In this document: positions 1 to 10,434 of the stretch, piece by piece
Layout: the number at the start of each line of letters is the position of its first letter
How positions within the stretch are numbered: the stretch's first letter is position 1
DNA from: Methanolacinia paynteri
Lineage (GTDB): Archaea; Halobacteriota; Methanomicrobia; Methanomicrobiales; Methanomicrobiaceae
Assembly (NCBI RefSeq): GCF_000784355.1
Contig: NZ_KN360928.1
Location: forward strand, 67,820 to 131,819
DNA length: 64,000 nt
Direction: 5' to 3'
The notes under the pieces: generated by a model
What the model saw: the letters and a program-made list of their open reading frames with translations, nothing else
The model's database searches: none
Told to the model about the DNA's origin: nothing
Position numbers and translations under genes: made by a program

Positions 1-66
1 AAAGGCAACCTCGCAAAGGTTCGAGAACTTTCGGCCTGACACTCCCCTCCCTCCCGACCTACCAAG

Positions 67-1104
67 ATGCTATTATCCATAAAAACCAACCTGTTCTTTC
101 AAGTGAAGGCTTCTTTTGACGGAGAATGGGTATGCCCCGGGGAAGACGGGACTACCCTGTATGAAAACAGCGGTTACGGCAGGCCGGACGGAAACAGGCT
201 GAAACTGTTTCCCGAGGAGGCCCTCTACCTCGCCGGAAAAGGCAAACTTACGGTTGACAAGCTCGACTTCGATGCACTCGCAATGAAGTTCTCGGAAAAA
301 CCCGGGTTCATGCGGAGATTTCTGGTGTACAGGGACATCCGCGAGAGAGGCCTCGTCATCCAGACTGGACCTCAGGACTTCAGGGTATTCCGGAGGGGCG
401 AGAAGCCGGGAAAGGGAAGATCCCAGTACCTGATAAGGGTGCTCTCGGAGCGGGACTTCGTAGACTTCGAAGCGATTGCCGCCGACTCCCATTCTGCGGC
501 AAACATGCGGAAACAGTTCGTAGTCGCTGTCGTAGACGACGAGAACGAGATCACGTACTACGAGATAAAGACAAACGACCTCCCCAAAGGAGAAAGCTGC
601 GACGAGATAAAAAAGGTAAAAGGGCAGCTCACCGGCAGTTCGGTCTTTGTCATGCCGAAGGAAGGAAAGAATACTCTTCCCGAAGGGGCGATGTTCGGAA
701 CATGGTTTGACGAAAACCGCCTGGTTCTTTCGCCTCTCGAAACGCTCTATCTTCTCGACAAGGGCCTGCTGGAGATCGGAGGCGGAAAAGAAGAAGAGTT
801 CAGGGAGAGACTTGAAGAAGAGGACCCCGAACTTCCGTTCAAGATGAACGTTTACGAAAGCCTCCGTGACTCATGCTACATACCGAGAACCGCCTATAAA
901 TTCGGCCATCACTTCAGGGTGTACAACGAGAGATCCAGCCATTCGGCGATGCTCGTCCACGCGATTCCCGGCGGATCCGGGATGCCGATGAGCAGGGTGT
1001 CGAGGTCGGTCAGACTAGCTCACAGTGTCAGGAAGAAGATGCTTTTTGCATGTGTAAAGCAGAATAATATAGAGTACATCGAATTTGCAAGAATAAAGCT
1101 GTAA
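67..1104 (+). CDS. endA: tRNA-splicing endonuclease EndA (two-repeat form)
   Basis: Cuts the bulge-helix-bulge motif in intron-containing archaeal pre-tRNA and pre-rRNA, leaving 2',3'-cyclic phosphate ends. At 345 aa it matches the long alpha2-type archaeal enzyme, in which two diverged repeats are fused. The N-terminal repeat (about residues 13-165) is the structural pseudo-subunit. The C-terminal repeat carries the catalytic signature FGHHFRVY (about 279-286, probable catalytic Tyr286), a following His in HSAMLVH (292-298) and Lys in SVRKKMLF (about 320-327). Position 67 is the first ATG; a GTG at 103 just before KASFDGEWV is an alternative start, since many family members begin close to that motif. 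No clear ribosome-binding site precedes either. trpS follows 38 bp later, so the two may be co-transcribed. Confidence 0.92.
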   Translation: MLLSIKTNLFFQVKASFDGEWVCPGEDGTTLYENSGYGRPDGNRLKLFPEEALYLAGKGKLTVDKLDFDALAMKFSEKPGFMRRFLVYRDIRERGLVIQTGPQDFRVFRRGEKPGKGRSQYLIRVLSERDFVDFEAIAADSHSAANMRKQFVVAVVDDENEITYYEIKTNDLPKGESCDEIKKVKGQLTGSSVFVMPKEGKNTLPEGAMFGTWFDENRLVLSPLETLYLLDKGLLEIGGGKEEEFRERLEEEDPELPFKMNVYESLRDSCYIPRTAYKFGHHFRVYNERSSHSAMLVHAIPGGSGMPMSRVSRSVRLAHSVRKKMLFACVKQNNIEYIEFARIKL

Positions 1105-1142
1105 TAAACTGGAATACTGTAACATACCGAAGTTGAAAACCC

Positions 1143-2408
1143 ATGCAGTCCGAAATCAACCCGTGGTCAAGCAATCAGGATATCGAGACGAACAAGCTCT
1201 TCAGCGAGTTCGGGATCGAACCTATCGAACCGCTTCTTGACAAGATCAAAAACCCGCCGGCGTTCCTCAGGAGAAATATCGTAATCGGCCAGAGGGATTA
1301 CGGCCGTGTTGTCGATGCGATGGCGAAGAACGAGAAGTTCTTCGTCATGACAGGATTTATGCCGTCCGGCCACCCACATCTGGGCCACCTGATGGTGATG
1401 AAGGAGGTTGCATGGCACGTTCAGCAGGGCGGTATCGGTTCCGTTGCTATAGCAGACCGCGAGGCGCATGCCGTAAGGGATATCTCGTGGGAGAAGTGCC
1501 GCGAATACGGGAAGGAATATCTCAAATGCCTCTATGCTCTCGGGTTTGAGGGAAGAACATACTACCAGAGCAGAAACAACGATCTAAAAGACCTCGCCTT
1601 CGAATCGGCGACAAGGATCAACTTCTCGGATCTACAGGCGATATACGGATTCTCGCAGGATACCGCTCTTGCAAAGGCGATGAGTGTCGCGATGCAGGTT
1701 GCAGACATACTCTTCCCGCAGGCAGACGACGAACCCGCACCGACAGTAGTCCCCGTGGGGCTCGACCAGGACCCGCATATCCGGCTGACAAGGGATGTCT
1801 CGTACAAGCTCAGGATGTTCCTTGTCGAAGAGAGATGCGAAGGCGGCAGGCAATATATCAGCATCAGGTCGAAGAACGCATCCCCGGCAGCTATGGAGGA
1901 TCTTGCATCCGAATTCCCTGGTGCAAAGGTGTACGAAGGCCATATAGATATCAGTGGCGGAAACTTCGAAGAGATCGAGGAGATCGTCAGGAAGGTCGAG
2001 AGAAGAAACGGCGGGTACGGGTTCATCTCACCCTCTGCTACATACCACACATTCCTCCAGGGGCTCCAAGGCGGAAAGATGTCGAGCAGCGTCCCTGAGA
2101 GCCTCTTTGGTTTCTACGAGGACGAAAAGTCGGTGAAGAAGAAGATCATGGGCGCCCTCACCGGCGGAAGAATGACGCTCGAGGAGCAGAAGAAGCTCGG
2201 CGGCGAACCGGAGAAATGCTCGATCTATCTCCTAAACCGCTTCCACATGCTTGAGGACGACGTGGAGCTGAAGGAGATGTGCCGCGAATGCAAGGCGGGA
2301 GAACTGATGTGCGGTACATGCAAGAAGGAGACCTTCGAGAGGGTGAAGGAGTTCCTCTCCGACTTCAGGGAGAAGATGGACGAGTGCGAGCACAAGGTGG
2401 AGGAATAA
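1143..2408 (+). CDS. trpS: Tryptophanyl-tRNA synthetase
   Basis: Class I aminoacyl-tRNA synthetase that charges tRNA-Trp with tryptophan. The 421-aa length and sequence fit the archaeal/eukaryotic TrpRS type. The HIGH-type ATP motif is PSGHPHLGH near residue 77-85, and the KMSSS loop appears intact near residue 312. The C-terminus has a cysteine-rich stretch (CRECKAGELMCGTC, about 378-391) that could bind zinc; this motif is common in archaeal TrpRS. It sits between endA and pheS with only 5 bp to the next start, so it is probably the second gene of a translation operon. Confidence 0.95.
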   Translation: MQSEINPWSSNQDIETNKLFSEFGIEPIEPLLDKIKNPPAFLRRNIVIGQRDYGRVVDAMAKNEKFFVMTGFMPSGHPHLGHLMVMKEVAWHVQQGGIGSVAIADREAHAVRDISWEKCREYGKEYLKCLYALGFEGRTYYQSRNNDLKDLAFESATRINFSDLQAIYGFSQDTALAKAMSVAMQVADILFPQADDEPAPTVVPVGLDQDPHIRLTRDVSYKLRMFLVEERCEGGRQYISIRSKNASPAAMEDLASEFPGAKVYEGHIDISGGNFEEIEEIVRKVERRNGGYGFISPSATYHTFLQGLQGGKMSSSVPESLFGFYEDEKSVKKKIMGALTGGRMTLEEQKKLGGEPEKCSIYLLNRFHMLEDDVELKEMCRECKAGELMCGTCKKETFERVKEFLSDFREKMDECEHKVEE

Positions 2409-2413
2409 CTGAA

Positions 2414-4048
2414 ATGGAACTTACATACAACGAAAAGAGGCTTCTTGCGGTTTTAAAGCCGCTCAAGGACGCCGAAGAGGCAAGATCGAAGGCTGTCGAA
2501 CCGATCAGGGAGACTTTGAAAGGAATGGGTGACAGCCGTTCGACCAGGATTAATCCTCTCAAGGATACCCTGAAGGTTCTTGAAGAGACCAGAAATATCG
2601 CATTCCTCCCGATAAAAAAGGCAATCGAGCTTCTTGAAAATACGACCGAAGGAACCCTCGGCCCGATGCATACGCCGGATGCGGCATATCTCGCAAGGAT
2701 AATGGACTCCACTGAAGAAGCGGTCGTCCAGTACGCCAACCTCCTCCAGGATCGCGGCCTTGCAATAGTCGAAAAGAAGAGCGTCGTCACGTACAAGCTC
2801 ACCGAAGAAGGAGAACAATACAGAAAGAATGGCCTTCCGGAGAGGAACCTGATAGAATCCTTCGATGCCGAAATCCCGATGGCCGAACTCCAGAAGCACC
2901 CCCAGTCGAGGCTCGGAATAGGCTGGCTCCGGAAGAAAGGCTGGGTTGATATCAAAGACGGCATCATAATCAAAAAAGGTGAAGCAGCGGAAGGAGCGGA
3001 CGAATCGGCTCTTAAAAACCCTATCCCCGGCCAGCCCGGCATCCAGGATCTCCTGAAGAGAAAACTGGCTGAAGAGATCGAGAGCGTCTCGTATATAATA
3101 TCAATAACACCCGGGGGTGAGAATCTCGTCGAATCCGGTCTCGACCTGAGGCAGGAAGTAATGACGCTCACCTCCGAACAGATACGAACCGGCGAGTGGA
3201 AGAACCTCAGGCTGAGGAAGTACAGTACGAAGACCCCGAAGAGGATCTACGCGGGAAAGAACCACCCCTACCAACAGCTTATCGACGATATGCGCCAGAT
3301 ACTCTTCGAGATGGGCTTCACCGAGATGAACGGGGGCATCGTCGAGAGTTCGTTCTGGAACTTCGACGTTCTCTTCCAGCCTCAGGATCACCCGGCAAGG
3401 GAGATGCAGGACACGTTCTTCCTCGATCTCGAGGAGGAGCTTCCGGCCGGTTACGAAAAGATCAGGGACATGCACATCTCCGGCGGCGACACGACATCAA
3501 CAGGCTGGGGAGGCGAATGGAAGGAGAAGAAGGCGATGCAGTGCGTCCTGAGGACACACACCACCAGCCTTTCGATCCAGTATCTCAAGGATCACCCCGA
3601 ACCGCCGGTAAAGGCGTTCTGCATAGGCAGGGTATACAGGCGCGAGGCGATCGATGCGACCCATACGCCGGAGTTCGAGCAGCTCGAGGGAATCGTGATG
3701 GACAAGGACGTAAACCTCCGCCACCTGATGGGATTTCTGAAGGAGTTCTACCAGAAGATGGGATTCGAGAACGTCCGTTTCAGGCCGGGGTACTTCCCGT
3801 ATACAGAGCCATCGATCGAGCCCGAGGTATGGGTCGACGGCCTCGGTTGGGTGGAGCTCGGCGGGTCGGGTATATTCAGGGAGGAAGTCACTGCACCTTG
3901 GGGAATAAAATACCCGGTCCTTGCATGGGGTCTCGGCGCATCGAGGGTCGCGATGCTAAAGATGGGCCTGAAGGACCTCCGCCAGCTCTACAGGAGCGAT
4001 GTCGACTGGGTGAGAAACGAACCGATAGCGAGGAGCAGGAGATATTAA
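2414..4048 (+). CDS. pheS: Phenylalanyl-tRNA synthetase alpha subunit
   Basis: Catalytic subunit of the alpha2beta2 class II PheRS. The open frame extends upstream into trpS, but ATG 2414 gives the expected archaeal N-terminus [11 protein letters not shown] and leaves a 5-bp gap from the trpS stop, so I chose it (544 aa). The N-terminal part (about residues 1-230) is the winged-helix tRNA-binding region of archaeal and eukaryotic PheS. The class II catalytic domain follows: [18 protein letters not shown] is the motif-2 region, and [11 protein letters not shown] near residue 500 is motif 3. The stop is one base from the start of pheT, consistent with coupled synthesis of the two subunits. Confidence 0.95.
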   Translation: MELTYNEKRLLAVLKPLKDAEEARSKAVEPIRETLKGMGDSRSTRINPLKDTLKVLEETRNIAFLPIKKAIELLENTTEGTLGPMHTPDAAYLARIMDSTEEAVVQYANLLQDRGLAIVEKKSVVTYKLTEEGEQYRKNGLPERNLIESFDAEIPMAELQKHPQSRLGIGWLRKKGWVDIKDGIIIKKGEAAEGADESALKNPIPGQPGIQDLLKRKLAEEIESVSYIISITPGGENLVESGLDLRQEVMTLTSEQIRTGEWKNLRLRKYSTKTPKRIYAGKNHPYQQLIDDMRQILFEMGFTEMNGGIVESSFWNFDVLFQPQDHPAREMQDTFFLDLEEELPAGYEKIRDMHISGGDTTSTGWGGEWKEKKAMQCVLRTHTTSLSIQYLKDHPEPPVKAFCIGRVYRREAIDATHTPEFEQLEGIVMDKDVNLRHLMGFLKEFYQKMGFENVRFRPGYFPYTEPSIEPEVWVDGLGWVELGGSGIFREEVTAPWGIKYPVLAWGLGASRVAMLKMGLKDLRQLYRSDVDWVRNEPIARSRRY

Positions 4049-4049
4049 A

Positions 4050-5663
4050 ATGCCGGTCATAAAACTCCCGTATAAATACTTGGTAAGACTCACCGGAGCT
4101 GAACGCGATACGATCGTCGACAGGCTCCCGATGATGGGATCTGATGTCGAAAGGATCGAGGAGGAACAGATCGATGTCGAGTTCTTCCCCAACAGGCCCG
4201 ACCTCTTCTCGGTGGAGGGTGTCGCAAGGTCGATGAGGGGATTTCTCGGGATCGAGACAGGACTCCCCGAGTACAAAGTGGAGCCGGGCAATACAGAGTT
4301 CTCTGTCGACCCGAAGCTTGCCGATATCAGGCCATACCTCGGATCGGCGATAATCAGGGACATATCCTTCGACGACGAATCGATCGAATGCCTGATGGGG
4401 CTCCAGGAATCCCTCCACTGGGCGGTAGGAAGGGGAAGAGCGAAGGTGGCGATAGGCGTCCACGACCTCGACAAGGTAAAGGCACCGTTCAGCTACATCG
4501 CTTCGCCCCGGGACAGGAAGTTCGTCCCGCTCGACTTCGACCGAGAGATGACGATGGAGCAGATGCTGAAGGAGCACCCCAAGGGCGTCGACTACGCTCG
4601 CCTCGTAGAGGACAAGCCCCTCTTCCCGCTGATCGTAGATGCGGACGACAATGTCCTTTCCTTCCCGCCGATCATAAACGGAGAGCTTACAAGGGTTACA
4701 AAGGACACGAAGAACATCCTGCTCGACTGCACAGGGACCGACGAGAGAGCGGTCATGACAGCAGTTAAGATCATCTGCACCGCAATGGCCGAGGCGGGCG
4801 GAAGGATCGAGACGGTGAATGTCAACGGAACTCCAATGCCCGATCTTTCGCCTTCGGAGAGGAGAGTGGATGTCCATGAATGCAACAAACTCCTCGGCCT
4901 CACCCTTGCCTCTGCTGAGATGGGGAAACTCCTCGAAAAGATGAGGTTCGGAGCAGTTCCAGACGGGAAATCGCACGTGAAGGTCACCGTCCCGTGCTAC
5001 AGGTCGGATATCCTGCACGACTGGGACATCTACGAGGACGTGGCGATCGCATACGGTTACGAGAACGTCCCGGCAGAACTTCCTCCGACATTCACGATAG
5101 GAAAGGAGAATCCCGTCCAGAGAACACTCGGGACGATCAGGGAGATCATGGCAGGACTCGGCTATATGGAGATCATGCCGTTCACGCTCTCGAACGAGAA
5201 GGTGCTCTACGACAACATGCAGAGGGACAGAAAAACGGAGGCCCTTTCGTTGATGCATCCCATATCGGAGGACCATACCCTTGTGAGAACCGACATCCTC
5301 CCGCTCCTTATGGAGACCCTGAAGCTGAACCAGCACAGGGAGCTTCCGCAGAGACTCTTTGCGGCCGGCGATGTAGTGGAGAATGTTGAAACGTTCCAGA
5401 AGGCCGCCGCTGTAATAATGCATACCGAAGCGGACTTCACGGAGATCTACTCGGCAGCCGATGTCCTCCTCAGGGAACTGGACCTCGAGTACACGATTGA
5501 AGATTCATCCGATCCTGCATATATCGAAGGAAGATGCGGCGACATCTATGTCGAAGGAAAGAAGATCGGCTCGTTCGGAGAGATCCACCCCCAGGTCATA
5601 TTGAACTTCGATATGGATCAGCCCATAGCCGGTCTCGAGATCGACCTGAGAGTTCTCCGGTAA
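4050..5663 (+). CDS. pheT: Phenylalanyl-tRNA synthetase beta subunit
   Basis: Non-catalytic beta subunit of PheRS, which supplies tRNA recognition and the B3/B4 editing domain. It is 537 aa, the short archaeal form without the bacterial EMAP/OB extension. The N-terminal B1 region contains [17 protein letters not shown] (about residues 49-65), typical of archaeal PheT. The B5 domain (about 270-345) and a degenerate class II-like fold (about 350-535) follow. ATG is one base after the pheS stop. It is the last gene of the endA-trpS-pheS-pheT run, and the next gene faces the other way. Confidence 0.94.
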   Translation: MPVIKLPYKYLVRLTGAERDTIVDRLPMMGSDVERIEEEQIDVEFFPNRPDLFSVEGVARSMRGFLGIETGLPEYKVEPGNTEFSVDPKLADIRPYLGSAIIRDISFDDESIECLMGLQESLHWAVGRGRAKVAIGVHDLDKVKAPFSYIASPRDRKFVPLDFDREMTMEQMLKEHPKGVDYARLVEDKPLFPLIVDADDNVLSFPPIINGELTRVTKDTKNILLDCTGTDERAVMTAVKIICTAMAEAGGRIETVNVNGTPMPDLSPSERRVDVHECNKLLGLTLASAEMGKLLEKMRFGAVPDGKSHVKVTVPCYRSDILHDWDIYEDVAIAYGYENVPAELPPTFTIGKENPVQRTLGTIREIMAGLGYMEIMPFTLSNEKVLYDNMQRDRKTEALSLMHPISEDHTLVRTDILPLLMETLKLNQHRELPQRLFAAGDVVENVETFQKAAAVIMHTEADFTEIYSAADVLLRELDLEYTIEDSSDPAYIEGRCGDIYVEGKKIGSFGEIHPQVILNFDMDQPIAGLEIDLRVLR

Positions 5664-5706
5664 AAAAAGAATTTTAATTAAACTCTTTCAGGTTTAATTT
5701 CCTTTT
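5664..5706. terminator. AT-rich convergent terminator region
   Basis: The 43-bp gap between the convergent pheT and lipoprotein genes contains an A7 run right after the pheT stop and a T6 run near 5702-5707. Archaeal termination relies mainly on such oligo-T tracts in the non-template strand, and here each strand has one. No strong hairpin was seen. Confidence 0.35.
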
Positions 5707-6210
5707 TTAAACCATATACCAGATAGTAGCATCAGTTACGCTTGCGGTATTCTGGCTTGGGTTATACAGAACAATGTTCAGGTACTCGTCAGAAGACTCT
5801 TCCAGAACGCTCGATACGACGTCGTTATAGGTGCTTATAGGAGTATAACTTCCCTGGTTTGTCCACATTTTGTTCTCGAAGTTTCTTAGCTCCGTATCAT
5901 TGAAGAACATGACGACAATCGGGTCACTCGAGATTACCTGGATCTTCAGATTCATAAACTGCTCCGAATCGACACTGGGTGTAAATGCCTGAAAATCGCC
6001 AAGCGGACCAAGTGTCTGCCCTGCACCTTCACGCCATAGTATCCATTCCCCCATAATCACTGGTTCGGTAGCCGTAGCGGTCACCAAAGGAGTTGACACT
6101 TCAGTAGGTGTAGGGGTGACTTCGGTCTGGGTACTAGTGCATCCGCATACGAAAGCGGCTGCCACAACCATCAGCACGATAATTCCAAAAAGTTTGCGAT
6201 TGTTTTTCAT
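5707..6210 (-). CDS. Small secreted lipoprotein, function unknown
   Basis: About 167 aa from ATG 6210 (MKNNRKLFGI); a slightly earlier ATG at 6216 adds two residues. The N-terminus is a classic signal sequence: basic start, hydrophobic run, then a lipobox-like end at VCGC, so the Cys near residue 24 is probably lipidated. A Thr/Pro-rich linker follows (about 25-50), then a roughly 115-residue folded domain with no motif I recognise. Lipoproteins with Thr-rich stalks are common surface proteins of methanogens. It is transcribed toward pheT and away from the dehydrogenase gene upstream. Function unknown. Confidence 0.75.
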   Translation of the reverse strand: MKNNRKLFGIIVLMVVAAAFVCGCTSTQTEVTPTPTEVSTPLVTATATEPVIMGEWILWREGAGQTLGPLGDFQAFTPSVDSEQFMNLKIQVISSDPIVVMFFNDTELRNFENKMWTNQGSYTPISTYNDVVSSVLEESSDEYLNIVLYNPSQNTASVTDATIWYMV

Positions 6211-6318
6211 CCACAATCCTCCGAAGAGTAGATCAATCCAACCAGTATTTAGTATTTTTCAAATTTACATGCATGACATGCGGAAAGGTTCATATTCATT
6301 CCCGTAAATCTTCAGTTT

Positions 6319-7254
6319 ATGAGATACTACCCCAATCCTGCCGGAAATCTCGACCTGAAGGCTGTAAACAATGCAATCAGGGAGGCATTCGCAGAACACG
6401 GAAGAGGAAACGTCCAGATGCCTCCTAAGGACTATGTATTCTTTGAAAAGGGGGATTTCCGGACTATGCCGGGATACATCCCCTCTCTCGGCATCGCAGG
6501 AGTAAAGGTTGTAAATGTCCACCCGGACAACAGAAAGGAGGGGCTCCCGACTGTTATGGCAGTCATCGTGATAATCGATCCCGAAACAGGATACCCGGAG
6601 GCGATCCTAAACGGAACAAAACTCACCGATCTCAGGACGGCTGCGGCCGGTGCAGTCGCGGCAAAATATCTCTCCCCTTCCGGTAAAGTATCGCTTGGCG
6701 TCTTCGGTAGCGGAAGGCAGGCGCAGACGCAGGTAGCAGCAACCGCCCTGGAGCTCGAGGTGGACGAGATCCGGGTGTGGAGCAGGAATGAATCTCATGC
6801 CGAGTCCTTCTGCAGTCTCTTTCCCGATCATGAGTGCCATCCCGCTGACCCGGAAGACGTATGCGTGTGTGACGTCATCGTCACCGCCACCCCGTCACGC
6901 GAGCCGATCGTAAAGGATGAGTGGATCTCCGAAGGAACGCATATCAACGCAATCGGTGCCGATGCTCCGGGAAAAGAGGAGCTCGACCCGGCCATACTGA
7001 ACAGAGCCACCGTTATCGTCGACGACCCGAGGCAGGCCGTACATTCGGGTGAGATAAATGTCCCGATAAAAAAAGGGCTGTTCAGCGAGGACAGAATTGC
7101 AGGAACCCTGGGGGAGTATGTTCTCGGAAAAAAGAAGAGAATCTCAAATAAAGAGATTACAGTATTCGACTCCACCGGCCTTGCGATCCAGGATCTTGCT
7201 ATATCAAGAATCGCGATGGAAAAAGCAGAATGGATTGAACTTGAATTCAGTTGA
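6319..7254 (+). CDS. Alanine dehydrogenase / ornithine cyclodeaminase-family enzyme
   Basis: 311-aa member of the OCD/mu-crystallin superfamily, NAD(P)H-dependent enzymes that interconvert amino and keto acids. The dimerisation half carries MPGYIPSLGIAGVKVVNVHPDN (about 52-73) with the family's conserved Lys, and the Rossmann half has the nucleotide loop GVFGSGRQAQTQ (about 131-142). Archaeal alanine dehydrogenase (Archaeoglobus type) belongs to this family, as do ornithine cyclodeaminase and tauropine-type enzymes. Sequence alone does not fix the substrate; alanine dehydrogenase is the best guess. It is a single gene flanked by a divergent lipoprotein and a membrane protein. Confidence 0.85.
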   Translation: MRYYPNPAGNLDLKAVNNAIREAFAEHGRGNVQMPPKDYVFFEKGDFRTMPGYIPSLGIAGVKVVNVHPDNRKEGLPTVMAVIVIIDPETGYPEAILNGTKLTDLRTAAAGAVAAKYLSPSGKVSLGVFGSGRQAQTQVAATALELEVDEIRVWSRNESHAESFCSLFPDHECHPADPEDVCVCDVIVTATPSREPIVKDEWISEGTHINAIGADAPGKEELDPAILNRATVIVDDPRQAVHSGEINVPIKKGLFSEDRIAGTLGEYVLGKKKRISNKEITVFDSTGLAIQDLAISRIAMEKAEWIELEFS

Positions 7255-7330
7255 AAATCACTTTGGATAACGAAATAAATTGGGAATAAAACTGCGAGAT
7301 TCATAACAGATCAGGAATAAAATTTTTAGA

Positions 7331-7999
7331 ATGGACTTTATTGACTGGTGGTGCAGGCAGTCGGCTTATACAAAGATGCTGGCGGCTGTAACGGTCATTT
7401 CCTGTATTGCATATTCAATCATGTCTGCTATGAAAATTCTTCCGGATTTTCTTCTGATTCCAAATTATTTTCCGGTTCGGGACTTCTTCCCCATGATACT
7501 GTTTAAATACGACGTGACGGTAATTGCCAGTGCGATAACGGCCGGGATTATAATAAGTCTGTATTTGAGATCCGTTATAAGGATCTGGAATAGAAAGAGC
7601 TATTTCAGAGTGCTTGCATTTCTCTACGCGGGATTGCTCTTTTATTTATATTATTTACATTTTGTCGGTCACGCGCCTCCTCCCGGGATAGTGGAAGAGA
7701 TCTTCTGGGTAATCATATGCGGTTTATCCGTCACCATTTGCGGACTTGTGATAGAATATATCTGCATGTTGCCGTGCAGGTGGTTCTGTCCGGAAAAAAG
7801 GTACATAACTCTGGCGGGAATCCGGTATCGCATCTCAGGGGAATCGGAAACATGCCATGCGAAGGCAGGCAGAAATAAGAAAAAAGCCAGTGATACGTTA
7901 GAAAACGGATCTAAATTCATCCAGTCCAACGAGAACTCAGTAAACCAGTACGATGAAAGTCAGGAACCGGAAGAAAAGGCTTTGGTGCAAGGTTTATAG
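7331..7999 (+). CDS. Four-helix membrane protein, function unknown
   Basis: 222 aa, with hydrophobic segments at about residues 14-34, 53-78, 92-110 and 122-146. A cytoplasmic-looking, charged and low-complexity C-tail (about 175-222) follows, rich in Lys, Ser, Asn and Glu. Several cysteines lie near the end of the fourth helix (CMLPCRWFCPEK), which may be a metal or redox site. I do not recognise the family. It faces hisF tail to tail with a 13-bp gap. Confidence 0.65.
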   Translation: MDFIDWWCRQSAYTKMLAAVTVISCIAYSIMSAMKILPDFLLIPNYFPVRDFFPMILFKYDVTVIASAITAGIIISLYLRSVIRIWNRKSYFRVLAFLYAGLLFYLYYLHFVGHAPPPGIVEEIFWVIICGLSVTICGLVIEYICMLPCRWFCPEKRYITLAGIRYRISGESETCHAKAGRNKKKASDTLENGSKFIQSNENSVNQYDESQEPEEKALVQGL

Positions 8000-8012
8000 C
8001 TGCACTCCGGAG

Positions 8013-8819
8013 CTATAATCTTACGGCAACCCCTTTCTTCGCAAGGTATTCCTTTACATCGGCAACGGTCATCTCCCCGAAGTGGAAGACAGATGCCGCA
8101 AGGCATGCATCCGCTCTCCCGTAGACAAAGCCGTCGTAAAAATGCTCAAGCTTTCCTACGCCGCCCGATGCGATTACAGGGATCTTCACCTCTGATGAGA
8201 TCATGGATGTTACCGGAATATCGAATCCCTGCTTCACGCCGTCGGTTTCCATGCTGGTTAAGAGAATCTCGCCTGCACCGCGGCTTTCGGCCTCTTTCGC
8301 CCACTGCACAGCGTCTATTCCGGTCGGTTTGCTTCCCCCATAGATGACAACCTCGTACCAGCAACAGCTTCCGTCCGGCATCTCGATGACGGTCGCACCC
8401 TCCTTCATCTCGTTATTCCGGCGGACATCTATTGCAGCTACAATACACTGGTTGCCGAATTTTTCCGCACCTTTCGTGATAATATCCGGGTTCTTCACCC
8501 CCCCGGTGTTGATCGAGACCTTATCCGCCCCGGCACGGAGAAGATTCTGCATATCGTCTATGGTATTGATCCCGCCGCCGACTGTAAGGGGCAGGAAAAG
8601 CTCATCGGCGGCACGACGGATAACGTCGATAAGAGCTCCTCTCCCCTCTTTTGAGGCTGTGATATCGAGGAAGACTACCTCGTCGGCCCCCTGCGCGTTA
8701 TACCGTGAGGCAAGTTCCACAGGATCGCCGGCGTCCTTTAGTCCGAGGAAATTCGTTCCCTTTACAACACGCCCGTCTTTGATATCGAGGCAGGGAATGA
8801 TTCTCTTTGTAAGCACCAT
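8013..8819 (-). CDS. hisF: Imidazole glycerol phosphate synthase cyclase subunit HisF
   Basis: Cyclase subunit of IGP synthase in histidine biosynthesis. With HisH it converts PRFAR and ammonia to imidazole glycerol phosphate and AICAR. The TIM barrel opens with [22 protein letters not shown]; the Asp of CLDIKDG is one catalytic residue, and AIDVRRN near residue 130 holds the second. The frame extends 36 codons upstream, but ATG 8819 gives the canonical start and 268 aa. No other his gene is nearby. It is divergent from cofH. Confidence 0.94.
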   Translation of the reverse strand: MVLTKRIIPCLDIKDGRVVKGTNFLGLKDAGDPVELASRYNAQGADEVVFLDITASKEGRGALIDVIRRAADELFLPLTVGGGINTIDDMQNLLRAGADKVSINTGGVKNPDIITKGAEKFGNQCIVAAIDVRRNNEMKEGATVIEMPDGSCCWYEVVIYGGSKPTGIDAVQWAKEAESRGAGEILLTSMETDGVKQGFDIPVTSMISSEVKIPVIASGGVGKLEHFYDGFVYGRADACLAASVFHFGEMTVADVKEYLAKKGVAVRL

Positions 8820-8958
8820 CTCTGTTATTATGAATGCAACTGAAGCCGTAAAGTTATTTCGAACCCGGGCCCCTCTGCCGGGTGCACCGCCATATGTATA
8901 ACATGTAAGTGCATATCGCTCTACCAACAGGAAACCGGAGTTCCGGGAGACATTTCAA

Positions 8959-10068
8959 ATGGTATATAACGGAAGAACAGACAGGAGTGTCAGGCAAATC
9001 CTCAAAGATATCCGGGGCGGCTCGATCCCGGATGAAACCGATGTGCTGGCATTACTCAATGCGACAGGACGGGATACCTGGGATGTTGCCTCCGCCGCCG
9101 ACATTATCCGCGAGGAAAAAGCCGGCAATGACGTAACATGGGTGAGAAACCAGAATATAAACGTTACAAACATCTGTATAAACTCGTGCGGTTTCTGCGG
9201 CTTTTGCAGGAAACCCGGAGATCCCGATACATACTTCTTCGATAATGAAACCCTGAGAAAGAAAGTCCGTGAGGCTGAAGCGAGAGGGGTTACCGAGATC
9301 TGCACGGTAAGCGGACTTCACCCCGACTTCAACGCCGATTCGTATCTCTCGCTTATAAGACTCATCAGGGAGGAGGCGCCGGAGATCCATATCCATGCAT
9401 CGAACCCGATGGAGGTATATTATGCTGCAAAGCAGAGCGGCATATCTACAGAGGAGATGCTTACCCGGATGAAGGAAGCCGGATTAGGATCGATGTGCGG
9501 AACTGCTGCCGAGATCCTCGTCGACGATGTCAGGAAGAAGATCTGCCCGGGAAAGATCAGCACTGGGGAATGGATTCGAATTATCAAAGAGGCACACAAC
9601 CTCGGCATCCGGACGACGGCAACGATAATGTACGGGTCTATCGAAAGGCCTGAAGACATCGTCACCCACCTGAAAATTATCAGGGATATCCAGGATGAAA
9701 CCGGAGGCTTCACGGAGTTCGTTCCGCTGAGCTATATCCACGGCCAGACGCCTCTCTTCAGGCAGGGGCTTTCGAGGGCGGGGGCGACCGGAAGAAACGA
9801 CATCCTTATCACGGCCGTAGCAAGGCTCTATCTCGATAATTTCACGAACATACAGACATCATGGGTGAAATACGGGACTAAAGTCGCCCAGTTATGCCTT
9901 ATCTCCGGTGCAAACGACATCGGCGGGACGGTGTACGAGGAGAGCATCTCAAAATCAGCGGGAGGAAAGGACACCGAGTTCCTCGATCCCGTGGAGATGG
10001 AAAGGATGTCGGAGGACCTCGGGAGAAGACTTGTCAGGAGAAATACATTGTATCAAAAATTAGACTGA
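8959..10068 (+). CDS. cofH: F420 biosynthesis radical-SAM enzyme CofH
   Basis: Joins 5-amino-6-ribitylaminouracil with a tyrosine-derived 4-hydroxybenzyl group, the first half of FO (F420 chromophore) synthesis; CofG completes it. The radical-SAM cluster motif is TNICINSCGFCGFC (about residues 70-83), containing CX3CX2C. This, together with VSGLHPDF and FVPLSYIHGQTPLF, is typical of CofH rather than CofG or MqnC/MqnE. F420 is essential for methanogens, so this gene supports the organism call. cofG is not in the window. Confidence 0.9.
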   Translation: MVYNGRTDRSVRQILKDIRGGSIPDETDVLALLNATGRDTWDVASAADIIREEKAGNDVTWVRNQNINVTNICINSCGFCGFCRKPGDPDTYFFDNETLRKKVREAEARGVTEICTVSGLHPDFNADSYLSLIRLIREEAPEIHIHASNPMEVYYAAKQSGISTEEMLTRMKEAGLGSMCGTAAEILVDDVRKKICPGKISTGEWIRIIKEAHNLGIRTTATIMYGSIERPEDIVTHLKIIRDIQDETGGFTEFVPLSYIHGQTPLFRQGLSRAGATGRNDILITAVARLYLDNFTNIQTSWVKYGTKVAQLCLISGANDIGGTVYEESISKSAGGKDTEFLDPVEMERMSEDLGRRLVRRNTLYQKLD

Positions 10069-10084
10069 ATATTAAGAATAAATA

Positions 10085-10342
10085 TCAGATTCTCTCTTTT
10101 CTGGATTCACTACATTTTTTACGGGTTGATTCAACAAGATTCCTGTAATTCTCCACTGCAAGCAGAACCTTTTTGCTGTCGACGGTTATCTCACGCAGAT
10201 TCCCGGACGGGAACTTCTTCCAGATCCGCCCTTCAACGGGATCGATTCGGGTGGAAGGTGTCACATGCTCCCCGCACTTGTTCAGTTCATCCCTCAGCCG
10301 TCTTCCCACAGACACAAGATTCTCCGGGTATTCATCATCCAT
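10085..10342 (-). CDS. Small protein of unknown function
   Basis: About 85 aa from ATG 10342 (MDDEYPENLVSVGRRL); the frame is open a further 26 codons upstream, but that part looks non-coding. The protein is charged, with no signal peptide or membrane helix and no motif I know. It lies between the end of cofH (convergent, 16-bp gap) and the divergent ahcY, whose promoter probably shares this gap. Existence as a gene is likely but not certain. Confidence 0.5.
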   Translation of the reverse strand: MDDEYPENLVSVGRRLRDELNKCGEHVTPSTRIDPVEGRIWKKFPSGNLREITVDSKKVLLAVENYRNLVESTRKKCSESRKERI

Positions 10343-10434
10343 ATTAAACGTGGGAGTACGGTTTGAAGCGTTTTGTAAATAACTATTACCTTTCAGGAAC
10401 AAAAATAAAACCAGTTTCAATAAACGGTGATATT

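Noticed and set aside
3196-4062. Open frame in another plus-strand frame of pheS
   Set aside because: Arg/Gly-rich shadow composition and complete overlap with pheS.
3888-5423. Long open frame antisense to pheS/pheT
   Set aside because: It lies wholly opposite well-supported PheRS genes. Its translation has no recognisable domain and many His/Arg/Cys typical of an antisense shadow.
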